Shown in pieces: positions 14,435 to 24,300 of a DNA stretch of 64,000 bases. Source of the stretch: Bradyrhizobium iriomotense (GTDB lineage: Bacteria > Pseudomonadota > Alphaproteobacteria > Rhizobiales > Xanthobacteraceae); contig NZ_JAFCJZ010000001.1 of assembly GCF_018130765.1 (NCBI RefSeq), forward strand, positions 496,001 through 560,000. The letters are read 5' to 3'. The notes beneath the pieces are model-generated. The model did no database searches. It worked only from the letters and a program-made list of their open reading frames with translations, and was not told where the DNA came from. Each line of letters opens with the position of its first letter. The first letter of the stretch is position 1. A program made the translations under genes and the position numbers.

Positions 14435-16516
14435 ATGAAAATCGGTACGCTCCTGACCACCGCCATCGTCTCGCTGTCGACCGTGGGCGGCGGCCTCGCG
14501 GTTTACGTCGCCGTGACGAAATACCAGACGATGGAGCGGATCACCGAGGCGCAGGGCCGGCTCGCAATCGTCCGCGCCGTCAGCGACATCCCGCGCTATC
14601 TCAACCCCGAGCGCGGGTTTTCCACCAACATCCTCTACGGGCCTGCGACCATCGACCCCGCACTGCTCGCCGAGCAGGACAAGCTGCGCAAGCAGACCGA
14701 CGGCGCCCGCGACAAGATGAACGCGCTGCGCAAGGAGCTGCCCGGCCCGTTCGACGACGGCACCACCATCGGCAGCAACATCGACGGCATCAATGCGAAG
14801 TTCGCCGCGCTGCGCGAGGCCATCGACAAGGCGCTGGGCGGGCCGGCCGAGGCACGCAAGGACGCCGCCAAGAAGATCGTCGCCGACAATGCCGTGCTCA
14901 ACGGCGGCGTGACCGCGCTGCTCAACGAGCAGGTCCGCCGCATGGCGATCCTCAACGGCGACGCCTACCGCCAGGCCAGCTACGCCAACATCGCCATGAC
15001 GCTGCGCGACGTCGGCGGCTTCAACTCCAGCCTGCACAAGAATCTCGTCGGCGGCAAGAAGCCGGCGACCGACGCCGAGAAGGCAGACATCAGCCGCTCG
15101 CAGGGCCGCAACGACCAGATCGTGATGTCGCTGCTGGAATTGCGCGGCAATCCGGCAACCCCGGCGAACGTCGCCGCGGCGCTGGAGAAGTTCAACGCGA
15201 TCTATGTCGAGGAGTTCGGCCGCGAGCTCAAGCTCGTGAAAGACGGTGCGGTCACCGGCAAGTACGAACACGACATGGACACCTATTACGCCGCGACGCA
15301 GCGTGGCCTCAGCACCATCATCGAGGTCCGCGATGCCTTCTACGACAACGCCGAGCAGGTTCTCGCCGGCGCTTCGTCGGCCGCGCGCACTAGTTTCACC
15401 ATCGCCCTCCTCGGCCTTGCCGCCGTGCTGATTGCGAGCATCGGCCTCGTCGTGACCGTCCGCCGCCGCGTCTGCGCCCCCATCGTCAACCTGACGACGC
15501 GGATGTCGCGGCTGGCCGATGGCGAGGTAGCGGAAGAGATCCCCGGCGCCGAGCGCTCCGACGAGATCGGGGCGATGGCCGCGGCCGTCCAGGTGTTCAA
15601 GGACAACATGATCCGGGCCGACCGGCTTGCGGCCGAGAAGCAGGCCGAGAACGACGGCAAGATGCGGCGCGCGCACGCACTCGACGAGCTCACCCGCGCG
15701 TTCGAGGCCAAGGTCACCGAGCTCGTCGGCGGCCTATCGAAGGCGTCCTCCACGATGGAGAGCACGGCGCAGTCGATGACTTCGACGGCGGCCCAGACCA
15801 ACAGCCAGGCCGCGGTCGTCGCCGCCGCCTCCGAGCAGACCTCGACCAACGTGCAGACGGTCGCCAGCGCGACCGAGGAGCTGACCTCCTCGATCGCCGA
15901 GATCGGCCGTCAGGTCGCGCAAAGCACCGAGATCGCGGCCCGCGCCGTCGACAATGCCCGCCGCACCGGCGATACCGCACGCGCGCTCGCCGAGGGCGCC
16001 CAGAAGATCGGCGACGTCGTCACGCTGATCCAGAGCATCGCCGAGCAGACCAATCTGCTGGCGCTGAACGCGACCATCGAGGCCGCGCGCGCCGGCGATG
16101 CCGGCCGCGGCTTTGCCGTAGTCGCCTCTGAAGTGAAATCGCTGGCCGGCCAGACCGCCAAGGCCACAACCGAGATCTCCGAACAGATCACCGCGATCCA
16201 GAGTGCGAGCGACGAGACCGTGGCCGCGATCCGCAACGTCGCCGACGTCATCGCCGAGATCGACCAGATCGGCACCGCGATTGCGGCTGCGATCGAAGAA
16301 CAAGGCTCGGCCACCAAGGAGATCGCCCGCAGCGTCCAGGAAGCCGCCCGCGGCACCCAGGAGGTCAACACCAACATATCGGGTGTGCAGCGCGCCGCCG
16401 ACGACACCGGAGTTGCCGCCAGGGAAGTGCTCGGCGCGGCCGAGCAACTCTCGACCCAGTCGCGCGATCTCGCCGGCCAGTTCGACCGCTTCCTCGGCGA
16501 GGTCAGGGCCGCGTAA
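14435..16516 (+). CDS. Methyl-accepting chemotaxis protein
   Basis: A 693-residue transmembrane chemoreceptor. It has an N-terminal membrane helix ([22 protein letters not shown], about 5-26), a periplasmic helical sensor of roughly 290 residues, a second membrane helix ([20 protein letters not shown], about 316-335) and a HAMP domain. The cytoplasmic signalling domain has the invariant hairpin tip [20 protein letters not shown]. No CheR-tethering pentapeptide is seen at the C-terminus. An in-frame upstream extension to 14264 runs through the palindromic repeat and is rejected in favour of MKIGTLL. Ligand unknown. Confidence 0.93.
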   Translation: MKIGTLLTTAIVSLSTVGGGLAVYVAVTKYQTMERITEAQGRLAIVRAVSDIPRYLNPERGFSTNILYGPATIDPALLAEQDKLRKQTDGARDKMNALRKELPGPFDDGTTIGSNIDGINAKFAALREAIDKALGGPAEARKDAAKKIVADNAVLNGGVTALLNEQVRRMAILNGDAYRQASYANIAMTLRDVGGFNSSLHKNLVGGKKPATDAEKADISRSQGRNDQIVMSLLELRGNPATPANVAAALEKFNAIYVEEFGRELKLVKDGAVTGKYEHDMDTYYAATQRGLSTIIEVRDAFYDNAEQVLAGASSAARTSFTIALLGLAAVLIASIGLVVTVRRRVCAPIVNLTTRMSRLADGEVAEEIPGAERSDEIGAMAAAVQVFKDNMIRADRLAAEKQAENDGKMRRAHALDELTRAFEAKVTELVGGLSKASSTMESTAQSMTSTAAQTNSQAAVVAAASEQTSTNVQTVASATEELTSSIAEIGRQVAQSTEIAARAVDNARRTGDTARALAEGAQKIGDVVTLIQSIAEQTNLLALNATIEAARAGDAGRGFAVVASEVKSLAGQTAKATTEISEQITAIQSASDETVAAIRNVADVIAEIDQIGTAIAAAIEEQGSATKEIARSVQEAARGTQEVNTNISGVQRAADDTGVAAREVLGAAEQLSTQSRDLAGQFDRFLGEVRAA

Positions 16517-16538
16517 GGCGCGAAGCCCGATAAAGACG

Positions 16539-17129
16539 TCAGTAAGGCGGCGCCTTGCGCCCCCGCTGCGCTTTCGCCGCCTCGATCCACCAGGTGAGAT
16601 CATCCGCAAAGCGCGGGAACGCACGCTCCAGCGCCTTGCCGCCCTCGCCGATCGGCTCGGCGTCCGCCGACAAGCTCTGCGCGATCGGGCCGACGCCGAT
16701 CGTGCTCGACACCACCACCATGCCCATCTCCGACAGCGTGCCGTGCCAGGCGGTCGCCGCGCGCGCCCCCGAGAAGCGTCCCGCGGAATAGCTGACGATC
16801 GCGGCCGGGCGCCAGAACCACTCTTCGAGGAAGTGGTCGGTGAGATTCTTCAATCCGGGCTGAATGCCCCAATTGTATTCGCCGGTGACGAAGACGAAAC
16901 CGTCGGCGTCGCGAATCTGCCCGGCCAGCTTCTCCAGCGCCTCGGGGGCCGCGCCCTTGGGATATTCCTTGTACATGCGGTCGAGCATCGGCAGGCCGAT
17001 GGCCTTGGCGTCGATGAACTCGACGTCCTCGCCGCGGCTGCGCAGGCCATTGATGACGAAATTCGCAAGGCGGATGCCCATGCGGTCGGAACGGTAGGAA
17101 CCGTAGAGGACGAGGATGCGATTGCTCAT
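16539..17129 (-). CDS. NAD(P)H-dependent FMN reductase family protein
   Basis: The 196-residue flavodoxin-like protein begins MSNRILVLYGSYRSDRMG, with the phosphate-binding loop for FMN (GSYRSDRMG), and has the GEYNWGIQPGLKNLTDHF segment characteristic of the NADPH-dependent FMN reductase family (ArsH/ChrR/azoreductase-like). It probably reduces quinones, azo compounds or flavin in the cytoplasm. The ATG at 17129 is the only start that keeps the fold intact; the frame upstream is non-conserved and very basic. It lies 50 bases downstream of the AraC regulator on the same strand. Confidence 0.87.
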   Translation of the reverse strand: MSNRILVLYGSYRSDRMGIRLANFVINGLRSRGEDVEFIDAKAIGLPMLDRMYKEYPKGAAPEALEKLAGQIRDADGFVFVTGEYNWGIQPGLKNLTDHFLEEWFWRPAAIVSYSAGRFSGARAATAWHGTLSEMGMVVVSSTIGVGPIAQSLSADAEPIGEGGKALERAFPRFADDLTWWIEAAKAQRGRKAPPY

Positions 17130-17179
17130 GGCCGGCAGGCTAGCACGAAAGCAGGCGGCGCGCCGACCGATTTGTCGCG

Positions 17180-18127
17180 CTATCTTCCGCGGCCGCGGTC
17201 CAGCGTTTGCGACGGCGTCTCGCCGAATTGATCGCGGTAGCTTCTGGAGAAATCGCTGAGGTGCCAGAAGCCGAAGGCGAGCGCGACAGCCTTGACGCTG
17301 TCGGCGCCGGCGAGCAGCCGCTGACGCACCAGCCAGAGCCGGCGCAGGCGCAAATAGCGGTGCAGGCTCATGCCGCGATAGCGGCGGACGACGTCGTGCA
17401 TGGTACGCACGGACAGGCCGAGCTTGCGCGCGATCTCCTCGCTGTAGATCGGCTGCGAGAGATCCTCGGACAGCAGCGCGCGAATGTCCTGAAATATCCT
17501 GAATTGCCGCCCGTCGTTCGGCCGCACTGTCCATCGCGCGGCGACCAGATTGGCAAAGACATTATCGACCGCGCCGAACAGGGACTCCTTCATCGCCGTG
17601 CCTTTCAACGGAACCTCCGTGGGATCAATCGGCTCGGACGCGGCCGCCACCACCTCCCGGACCAGCTTCCGCAGCCGGAGCAGCGCCGACATGCTGGTCT
17701 CGAAAATCTTGAAGCTGGACTGCGTCTCGGGCCAGCCGCGATCCTTCACCTCGGGGTGAAACACGACCGAGCCGATCTGCCTCTGCACTTCCTCGATGGT
17801 GTTGTAGGCAGCGCCGCTGCTGCCGATGACGACGACCGCGCGGTCGCGCTGCGCACCATTGAAGCGAATGGGAACTTCGAGATCGTCCATCGCAAAACCG
17901 ACCGCCGTGCAGTCGGCAACCAGCTGCGCGTCCACCACGCGCGGAAACGCCCGCGTCACGTTCACGTCGCAGCCCGGCAGGCGCAAGATCACCTGCTCGG
18001 TCGCGATCCGTCGCACGAACGGCGTAAACTCGACGTTCAACCCGCGTATCGAACTGCGAAACTCGTCGACATCGGAGAAACGAAATATCTTTGGCGCCAA
18101 ACCCGGCGCATCATCACTGTTGCTCAT
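17180..18127 (-). CDS. AraC-family transcriptional regulator
   Basis: The 315-residue protein has a variable N-terminal sensor and a C-terminal AraC/XylS DNA-binding domain with both helix-turn-helix units (IYSEEIARKLGLSVRTMHDVVRRYRGMSLHRYLRLRRL and SVKAVALAFGFWHLSDFSRSYRDQFGETPSQTL). It is followed at 50 bases by the FMN reductase gene, which is a likely target or partner. The 350 bases upstream (18128-18478) carry no gene or motif I can name. Confidence 0.9.
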   Translation of the reverse strand: MSNSDDAPGLAPKIFRFSDVDEFRSSIRGLNVEFTPFVRRIATEQVILRLPGCDVNVTRAFPRVVDAQLVADCTAVGFAMDDLEVPIRFNGAQRDRAVVVIGSSGAAYNTIEEVQRQIGSVVFHPEVKDRGWPETQSSFKIFETSMSALLRLRKLVREVVAAASEPIDPTEVPLKGTAMKESLFGAVDNVFANLVAARWTVRPNDGRQFRIFQDIRALLSEDLSQPIYSEEIARKLGLSVRTMHDVVRRYRGMSLHRYLRLRRLWLVRQRLLAGADSVKAVALAFGFWHLSDFSRSYRDQFGETPSQTLDRGRGR

Positions 18128-18478
18128 GACAAATGAAAAAACGCGTCGGAAAATGACGCGTATCCGGCAATCACGCCGATCTCAATTCCCCCTTTCGGTA
18201 GCGCCCCAAGACCGAAAGAATCATCTTAGCCTGTCTCGGCCAATTGGCGAGGGTCGAATGCAAAGGACAAGTTGAGGGTTTGCGTCCTGCCAAATTTCGA
18301 TAGCGTTTCCGGCGCGGCAGGTGGTGCACAGATACCCGGCGGTACCTCGCCTCAGTGGGAGCTATTTGGACTCAGGCTGCTGCCATGATGGCAACTCCGC
18401 CTGCTGAGACCACGTCCAAATGCCCGCCACCGAGCGACAGGCCGCAGCAAGGCGGCGACGAGGGCGCGCCCCGCGGTT

Positions 18479-18682
18479 CTAGTGCGTGGCGCGGTATTTG
18501 GCCGGGCGGGGAATCGAGTTGCAGGCGAGACCTTCGGCCAGCAGCTTCATGTCTTCGCGTCTGCCGCTCCGGATCAGCCGCCCGAACTCGTCGGATGTGA
18601 AAGGAAGATTGGGATCATCATCGATCGGACGCCGCACTCGCGGGCCGAACAACCGCCGTACCAGGCTAGCCAGCCGCCGCAT
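18479..18682 (-). CDS. Small hypothetical protein
   Basis: A 67-residue protein starting MRRLASLVRRLFGPRVRRP, with an amphipathic basic N-terminal helix and a second part DEFGRLIRSGRREDMKLLAEGL. GAGGGAA sits 6-12 bases upstream of the ATG on the minus strand, which supports real translation. The basic helix might contact membrane or nucleic acid, but this is only a guess. It ends about 350 bases upstream of the AraC gene and is not clearly linked to it. Confidence 0.5.
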   Translation of the reverse strand: MRRLASLVRRLFGPRVRRPIDDDPNLPFTSDEFGRLIRSGRREDMKLLAEGLACNSIPRPAKYRATH

Positions 18683-18806
18683 GTCAATTCCCTCGCGCCA
18701 GCAACAAACCTCTCACGAAGCACATTGTTCCTGCTAGCGCGATGAGATTGCAAGAGCCAACTGGAAGGTCGTCACCGAAATTTGCGAGACGGCCGGCTGT
18801 GCAGTC

Positions 18807-20822
18807 CTACCCGATCCGTTTCAACGTCTCGATGTCATTCATCGCGCTCGTCAACGCTCCATTGCGGTCGCGGACGAAGGCTTCGAGGTCGGACAGCACC
18901 GCGTTGATCATCTGAAGATTCTTGAACATCTCCTCGATCTGCGTCACGATGCTGTTGTAGCCCTCCTGGGTCTGGATCAGCTGGCCCCGGGTTTCGTTGA
19001 TGTTGGCTCCGAGCGACTCGAGCGATGTTTCCATGCCTCCGATCGAGGCATGGGTGCGCGTGAGGCTGCTTTTGGTGTCGTTTGCGAGCTTCTTCACCTC
19101 GGTCGCCACCACTGAGAAGCCCCGCCCCGCTTCGCCCGCGCGCGCCGACTCGATGGTCGCGTTGAGCGCGAGCAGGTTGGTCTGGCCCGCGATCGTGTCG
19201 ATGATCTTCAGGATGTCCCGCAGCCCGTTCATGGCCTGAGTGAGGCCGGCGAACTCCTGCGACAAGGCGGTCGTATCGGTCGCCTTCGCCGCCGACTGCG
19301 CGCTCGCCATGATCACCGCGCGGATCTCCTCCACGATGGCGTTGATCGAAGCCGTCTGCTGCAGCGCGCCTTCGACCTTCCCGCTCAGCGTGGCGCTGGC
19401 GCTCAGATATTCCGTCAGACGGTGGACGATGCCGTCCTTGATCTGGTTCAGGAGCACCATGCGGTTGAGATGGGTGCGCGTGAAATACTCGACGAAATGC
19501 GCGTAATGGATCGGGAACATCTCGAGGAAGGGATCGTTCAGCGGCTTGTCCCTGACGTCGAAGAACACGATCGCGGTCAGCGTCTGATTGATGTTGATTC
19601 CGAACAGCTCCCCGAAGGTGGAAAATCCTGCGACCGGCATCGGCCACATACCGCCCATGTTGCGCAGCTGGCTCTCATTGTTGAGGCGGCGCAGGATGCA
19701 GTCGTTGAGGATCGCGCCGATCGCCGGCGGCTTGTCGCGCAGGAAGGCGTCGAGGTCGCGCCGCGTCTGGTCGACGAAATCGGTCGCCTCCAGCAGTTCC
19801 AGCCTGTCGCCCGAATTGACATCGCAGAAGAAGGACACGACGCCGCTGTCCGCGTCGATGCCCGCGACCGAGCGCACGAACAGGTCGCCGCCGACCTCGA
19901 TGCCGAAGGAATGCTTCGTCATCATCGACATCAGGTTCGCCGGCGTCGTGTTCAGGGCCTTCGCCACGGCAGAAGCGAACGGCTTGATCTCGTTCGCCTC
20001 CATCACGCCCGAGGCGGTGCGCCGGTCCGGATCGGCCCCCATCACGACGAAGGATTTTCCGGTCTTCTTGAAATTCTGCGTCTTGAAAATGCTGTAGGCC
20101 CGGCCCGGCGCCAGCTTCATGAAGACGATAAGGGCGTGGTTTTCGAGCACCTGCCTGCCGTCGAAAAGATGGGTGTGCTTGAAGTCGAGCGTGCCGCCCG
20201 CGGATCCTCCGACGAAGGCGCAGGGAAACTTCCCGCTCCTGTACACGGCCTCCATGAAATAGCTCTCCGACGCCGAGACGCCGTCGACGAGCGCGAAGGC
20301 GATCGTATCGCGCACGTCGACCGCGAATGGCGTCCTGATCGCCGCGACCTCGCGCGTGATCGCTTCGATGCGTGCGTCATGCGCCGTGGACGGCTCGCCC
20401 TTGCGGATATCCTCGTTGTGGAGGCGCACGGCATGGGTGCTGATGGACTGGAACAGATCGGCCGGGAAGATCTGGACGACGACGGACGACCAGCTCGCCC
20501 CCGTCGGCTTGTACAGCGACGGACCCGCCGAGCACAATTCGCCGGCAGTCGACATCGCGATCACGGGCGTCGAACCCGCCAGCCTCTGCAACGACGAGGC
20601 CGTGCGCGCAAAATCGCAGTGCGGCGAGATGAACGCGAGCGCAAGCGGTGACCGCGCGCCTACCATGACGAAATCGCCCTCGGAAATATTCTGCAGCCGG
20701 TCGTCGCTCTCCAGCACGCGGATTGCGCAGGCTTCACGCGACGCCGGTGCCTCGTCATCGACCTCCGGAACGATCGACGGAGCGGTCTGCTTATGACCTG
20801 CCTTGGAAAACAGCGAGAGCAT
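18807..20822 (-). CDS. Soluble FIST-domain chemoreceptor (FIST N + FIST C + MCP signalling domain)
   Basis: The 671-residue protein has a FIST N domain (about 45-250; [18 protein letters not shown]) and a FIST C domain (about 260-440; [13 protein letters not shown] near the end), the small-ligand sensing pair. These are followed by a methyl-accepting-type coiled coil with hairpin tip [20 protein letters not shown] at about 565-585. There is no membrane helix, so it is a cytoplasmic receptor. AAGGA precedes the ATG. A perfect FNR/FixK box lies about 175-190 bases upstream, so expression may rise at low oxygen. The ligand is unknown; FIST domains are thought to bind amino acids or similar small molecules. 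Confidence 0.9.
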   Translation of the reverse strand: MLSLFSKAGHKQTAPSIVPEVDDEAPASREACAIRVLESDDRLQNISEGDFVMVGARSPLALAFISPHCDFARTASSLQRLAGSTPVIAMSTAGELCSAGPSLYKPTGASWSSVVVQIFPADLFQSISTHAVRLHNEDIRKGEPSTAHDARIEAITREVAAIRTPFAVDVRDTIAFALVDGVSASESYFMEAVYRSGKFPCAFVGGSAGGTLDFKHTHLFDGRQVLENHALIVFMKLAPGRAYSIFKTQNFKKTGKSFVVMGADPDRRTASGVMEANEIKPFASAVAKALNTTPANLMSMMTKHSFGIEVGGDLFVRSVAGIDADSGVVSFFCDVNSGDRLELLEATDFVDQTRRDLDAFLRDKPPAIGAILNDCILRRLNNESQLRNMGGMWPMPVAGFSTFGELFGININQTLTAIVFFDVRDKPLNDPFLEMFPIHYAHFVEYFTRTHLNRMVLLNQIKDGIVHRLTEYLSASATLSGKVEGALQQTASINAIVEEIRAVIMASAQSAAKATDTTALSQEFAGLTQAMNGLRDILKIIDTIAGQTNLLALNATIESARAGEAGRGFSVVATEVKKLANDTKSSLTRTHASIGGMETSLESLGANINETRGQLIQTQEGYNSIVTQIEEMFKNLQMINAVLSDLEAFVRDRNGALTSAMNDIETLKRIG

Positions 20823-20995
20823 GGCAATATCCTTGTTCGACGCGCGACGCGTCTCAAAGGAACGACCTACGGATTCGAAATTGCCATTCGGTTAGGAAAC
20901 GCGTGGCGCAGGCGCGTTTGTGCGGCGAATGCGCACCGTAGGACTACGGCATCGCATCGTTTCGCGGGCTCATGATACCGATCGCATCAACGCAT

Positions 20996-21009
20996 TTGAT
21001 CTGGATCAA
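20996..21009 (-). promoter_or_regulatory. Perfect FNR/FixK box upstream of the FIST chemoreceptor
   Basis: TTGATCTGGATCAA matches the FNR/FixK consensus TTGAT-N4-ATCAA exactly. The only gene reading away from it is the FIST chemoreceptor (start 20822, minus strand); on the other side lies the 3' end of the nitroreductase gene. A TATCAT hexamer starts 18 bases past the box on the minus strand and could serve as a -10, giving a leader of about 140 bases. Confidence 0.65.
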
Positions 21010-21084
21010 TTTTTGCGCCGCAGGGACTGAGGACGATGCTGAAGCGGAGCTCAGCACGCGCCTCCCGGTGCCTGCACGCTTGCA

Positions 21085-21762
21085 TCAGTCGGCAAAGCCG
21101 ACGTAGCGCACGAACTCATCGTTGTGCTCGCGATCCGAGCGCACCGCGTTCGCGGCAAAGCCGTCGTCGGGATAGCCCATCGCGACGCAGGTCATGATGA
21201 CCTCGTCCTCCGGGATCTCAGCGACCTCGCGCACGATGTCGGAGCGCATGATGCCCTGCCCGTTGATGACCGAGCCGAGGCCGCGGTCCCAGGCTGCGAG
21301 CACGATGCCGTAGCAGAGCGCGCCGAGATCGAAATGGCAGACCGCGCCGGGATCGAGCACGCGGTCATAGGTCAACACCAGCGAGACCGGCGCGTCGAAC
21401 TGGCGGAAGCCGCGCAGCACCCAGTCCTGGCGCATCGGCTTGTCGTCGCGCGCAATCCCCATCGCGCCGAACAGCTTCTTGGCGATATCCACCTGCCGGG
21501 TGCGATGCACGCCCTGATACTCGCCATGGCTGACGATGTCGCGCTTGACCTTGGCCCCGCCGACCATCTCCTCCATGTTGCGGCGGCGCACCTCCTCCAG
21601 CGGATGCCCCGTGAGCACGTGAACGTGCCAGGGCTGGGTGTTCATCGACGACGGCGCGCGCTTGGCGCTCTCGATGATCGCCTCGATCACCGTGCGCGGC
21701 ACCGGCTCGTTCCTGAAACCGCGCACGCTGCGGCGCGACTGGACCAGCGTCTCGAATTCCAC
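21085..21762 (-). CDS. Nitroreductase family protein
   Basis: An FMN-dependent NAD(P)H nitroreductase-fold enzyme of 225 residues. It begins VEFETLVQSRRSVRGFRNEPVPR, containing the FMN-phosphate-binding RRSVR motif, then KRAPSSMNTQPWHVHVLTG (flavin contact) and the C-terminal IMTCVAMGYPDD. The GTG at 21762 is chosen because GGGAGG lies 7-12 bases before it; an ATG at 21786 has no good ribosome site. It is divergent from the alpha/beta hydrolase gene at 21879. Physiological substrate unknown. Confidence 0.88.
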   Translation of the reverse strand: MEFETLVQSRRSVRGFRNEPVPRTVIEAIIESAKRAPSSMNTQPWHVHVLTGHPLEEVRRRNMEEMVGGAKVKRDIVSHGEYQGVHRTRQVDIAKKLFGAMGIARDDKPMRQDWVLRGFRQFDAPVSLVLTYDRVLDPGAVCHFDLGALCYGIVLAAWDRGLGSVINGQGIMRSDIVREVAEIPEDEVIMTCVAMGYPDDGFAANAVRSDREHNDEFVRYVGFAD

Positions 21763-21878
21763 TCCTTGGCCTCCCTTCCCGTTCATCCCTGCGCATCACA
21801 ACACGTGGCCGGTTGCCGATGCGGCGCGCAAAATCTATGCTAACCCGCAAGCAAGACCAAGAACCCTGTGAGGACCTC

Positions 21879-22841
21879 ATGCCCGCACCGCTCGATCCCG
21901 TCATCGCCCAGATCATTCCGCTCATGCCGATGCGCGATCCCGCGGTCATGACGCCACAGAGCGCCCGCGATTCCTTGCGCGCACTGGCTGCTTCGCGCGC
22001 GGCCATCCCGCCGCCACCGGTCGAGAGCGTGCAGGACATCAAGGTGAAAGGCGGCGCGGGCCCGCTCGATGCGCGTATCTATCGGGTCGGCACCACGCCC
22101 GCGCCCACCGTAGTGTTCTTCCATGGCGGCGGCTGGGTCGCGGGCGATCTCGAGACCCATGACCGGCAGGCCCGCAATCTCGCGATCGAGACCGGCGCGG
22201 TCGTCGTCTCCGTCGACTATCGCCGTCCGCCGGAGACGCGCTTTCCCGGCGCCTTCGAGGATGCCTTTGCCGCGGTGCGCGACGTGTTTGGCCGTGTCGC
22301 GGAATTTGGCGGCGACACCAAACGCTTCGGGGTTGCCGGCGACAGCGCCGGCGGCAATCTCGCGGCCACCACCGCGATCGCCTGCCGCGATGCCGGCATC
22401 GGGCTCGCGGCGCAATTGCTGGTCTATCCCGTGACCGAAGTCGTGGGCAGCTACGCCGACGCACGCGAGAACGCGCGCTTCCCCTCACGCGCCGAGAATG
22501 CCGAAGGCTACTTCCTGACGCGCGCCACGATGGAATGGTTCTGCGGCCATTATCTCGCCGATCCCGCTCACGCAACCGACTGGCGCGTCTCGCCGCTGCG
22601 CGCCGCGTCGCTCAGAGGCCTCGCACCCGCGATCGTCACCACCGCCTGGTTCGATCCCCTGCGCGATGAGGGCGCCGCCTATGCGCGGGCGCTGGAGGCC
22701 GCCGGCGTGCGGGTCAAGCATCATGAGGGGCCCGGCCTGATCCATGGCTATTTCGGCATGGGCGACGCCTCGGACGTCGCGCGCGCCGAGGCCCAGCGGG
22801 CGCGGGCCGACTTCAAGGCACTGCTCGTGCGTGGGGTCTGA
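21879..22841 (+). CDS. Alpha/beta hydrolase, hormone-sensitive-lipase-like esterase
   Basis: The 320-residue cytoplasmic esterase has the HSL-family oxyanion motif FFHGGGW (about residues 85-91), the nucleophile elbow GDSAGGN (about 158-164), the acid in TTAWFDPLRDEG and the catalytic His in HGYFGM. The ATG at 21879 starts MPAPLDPVIAQ; upstream residues are not family-like. It is divergent from the nitroreductase and followed immediately by a second hydrolase gene. Likely a short-chain ester hydrolase; natural substrate unknown. Confidence 0.9.
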   Translation: MPAPLDPVIAQIIPLMPMRDPAVMTPQSARDSLRALAASRAAIPPPPVESVQDIKVKGGAGPLDARIYRVGTTPAPTVVFFHGGGWVAGDLETHDRQARNLAIETGAVVVSVDYRRPPETRFPGAFEDAFAAVRDVFGRVAEFGGDTKRFGVAGDSAGGNLAATTAIACRDAGIGLAAQLLVYPVTEVVGSYADARENARFPSRAENAEGYFLTRATMEWFCGHYLADPAHATDWRVSPLRAASLRGLAPAIVTTAWFDPLRDEGAAYARALEAAGVRVKHHEGPGLIHGYFGMGDASDVARAEAQRARADFKALLVRGV

Positions 22842-22845
22842 CGCG

Positions 22846-23742
22846 TTGCCACGAGGCCGGGCTGGATTGCCAAATCATCTGATCCGTATCTTCATCGGCC
22901 TCGCCGCCGTGTTGCCGTCGGTTACGGCTGTCTCTGCCACGCCGCAGACCGTCTATTTTCGCAGCGCCGACGGCGCCACCACGCTGGTCGGCTACCTGTT
23001 CCAGCCCACAACGCGCGGGCCCTGGCCCGCAATCGTCATGTTGCACGGTCGCGGCGGCCCCTACTCCAGCAACAACAAGTCCGGCTGCGCCTCGGTCGGG
23101 GCCGGCATCGGCTCGCCCTGCGGCGCCACCACCTTGTCCAAACGGAACGTGATGTGGGGCGAGTACTGGTCGGCACGCGGCTACCTGGTCCTGCTGCCGG
23201 ACAGCTTCGGTCCCCGCGGCAAGGCTTACGGCTTCGGCCGCTTCACCCATGACGATCCTGACCGTGCCGACGTCAACGAGCTGACGGTGCGCCCGCGCGA
23301 TGCCGAGGGAGCGCTCGCTTTTCTGCGCGGCCGCAGCGACGTGATCGGCCGCCAGATCTTTCTCCAGGGCTGGTCCAACGGCGGCAGCACCGCGCTGAAC
23401 GTGATGATCCGGCAGGACAGCAAGACGGCCGGCTATCGCGGCGCGCTCGTGTTCTATCCGGGCTGCGGAAAGAGCGCTCTGCTCGCGCCGACCATCTCCA
23501 CCGCGGCACCAATCGCGATGTTCCTCGGCGCCGATGACGAGGAGGTCTCGCCGCAGATCTGCCAGCACGTCGCCGACCGGTCGCGGCAGTCAGGCAGCCC
23601 GATCGACGTCACCGTCTATCCCGGTGCCACCCATGATTTCGACGAGCCTTCGTCCCGGCGGCAGTCCGTGCCGGGGAATCAGGCGGCAAAGGACGATGCG
23701 CTCGTCAAGGCCGCGGCGCAGCTCGATCGCTGGAAAAATTGA
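22846..23742 (+). CDS. Exported dienelactone-hydrolase-like alpha/beta hydrolase
   Basis: About 298 residues with a hydrophobic export signal (IFIGLAAVLPSVTAVSA) and a DLH-like alpha/beta fold: IVMLHGRGGPY, the nucleophile region FLQGWSNGGSTALN, the acid near FLGADDEEV and the His in PGATHDFDE. The start is uncertain: TTG at 22846 or GTG at 22831, the latter overlapping the previous gene. Two cysteine pairs suggest a periplasmic protein. Its closeness to the preceding esterase (4 bases) implies co-transcription. Confidence 0.78.
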   Translation: MPRGRAGLPNHLIRIFIGLAAVLPSVTAVSATPQTVYFRSADGATTLVGYLFQPTTRGPWPAIVMLHGRGGPYSSNNKSGCASVGAGIGSPCGATTLSKRNVMWGEYWSARGYLVLLPDSFGPRGKAYGFGRFTHDDPDRADVNELTVRPRDAEGALAFLRGRSDVIGRQIFLQGWSNGGSTALNVMIRQDSKTAGYRGALVFYPGCGKSALLAPTISTAAPIAMFLGADDEEVSPQICQHVADRSRQSGSPIDVTVYPGATHDFDEPSSRRQSVPGNQAAKDDALVKAAAQLDRWKN

Positions 23743-23835
23743 AGCGACGCAGATGCCCGCTCGCTGATCCAGCTTGATTGCGCCACGATTCCCGGCTCCA
23801 ATCCGCCCGCCATCTTTTGGTTTAGGGAGACACCC

Positions 23836-24084
23836 ATGATGAAGCGGATTTTCCTGGCTGCGATCGTTGCCACCTTTGCAGCGGGCTCGGCCTTCGCGGA
23901 GGACACCTGCGAGAGCAAGGCGGTCGGCAAGGACGGTAAGCCGCTGGCCGGCGCCGCCAAGACCTCGTTCCTGAAGAAGTGCAAGGCCGACGCCTGCGCG
24001 CCCAAGGCCGTCAGCGCCGACGGCAAGCCGCTCGCCGGCGCCGCCAAGAACAGCTTTATGAAGAAGTGCGAAGTCAGCGCGTAA
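23836..24084 (+). CDS. PsiF-like small periplasmic protein
   Basis: The 82-residue protein has a signal peptide (MMKRIFLAAIVATFAAGSAFA) and two tandem copies of a 29-30-residue unit with consensus C-x2-KAV-x2-DGKPLAGAAK-x-SF-x-KKC, the PsiF repeat. PsiF of E. coli is a phosphate-starvation-inducible protein of unknown role next to phoA. The four cysteines per mature protein could form two disulfides. GGGAGA precedes the ATG by about 7 bases. No PHO box was recognised by eye upstream. Confidence 0.85.
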   Translation: MMKRIFLAAIVATFAAGSAFAEDTCESKAVGKDGKPLAGAAKTSFLKKCKADACAPKAVSADGKPLAGAAKNSFMKKCEVSA

Positions 24085-24102
24085 GGCGTCATTCCAAGAA
24101 AC

Positions 24103-24269
24103 TCTCGTGCCCCGGACGCAGCGCAGCGCTTCCCTGGCGATGCGAAGCATCGTCCAGTTCAGCGGTGCGCTGCAGAGCCGGGGCCCATGCTCCCACGTGC
24201 ATCGTCCGAGAGATGGGTCCCGGCTCTGCGCAGCAGCGTTACACGCTGCAGCGCGTCCGGGACACGAGA
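24103..24269. repeat. Intergenic palindromic repeat, family C, copy 2
   Basis: This copy starts TCGTGCCCCGGACGCAGCGC and ends GTCCGGGACACGA, as in copy 1 at 8713-8856, but the internal part is longer and includes an extra GCATCGTCCGAGAGATGGG stretch. It fills the space between the PsiF-like gene and the convergent metallo-beta-lactamase-fold gene. Confidence 0.8.
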
Positions 24270-24300
24270 CCTGCAGATCAGGCCCTGCTAGTTTTCGCCA

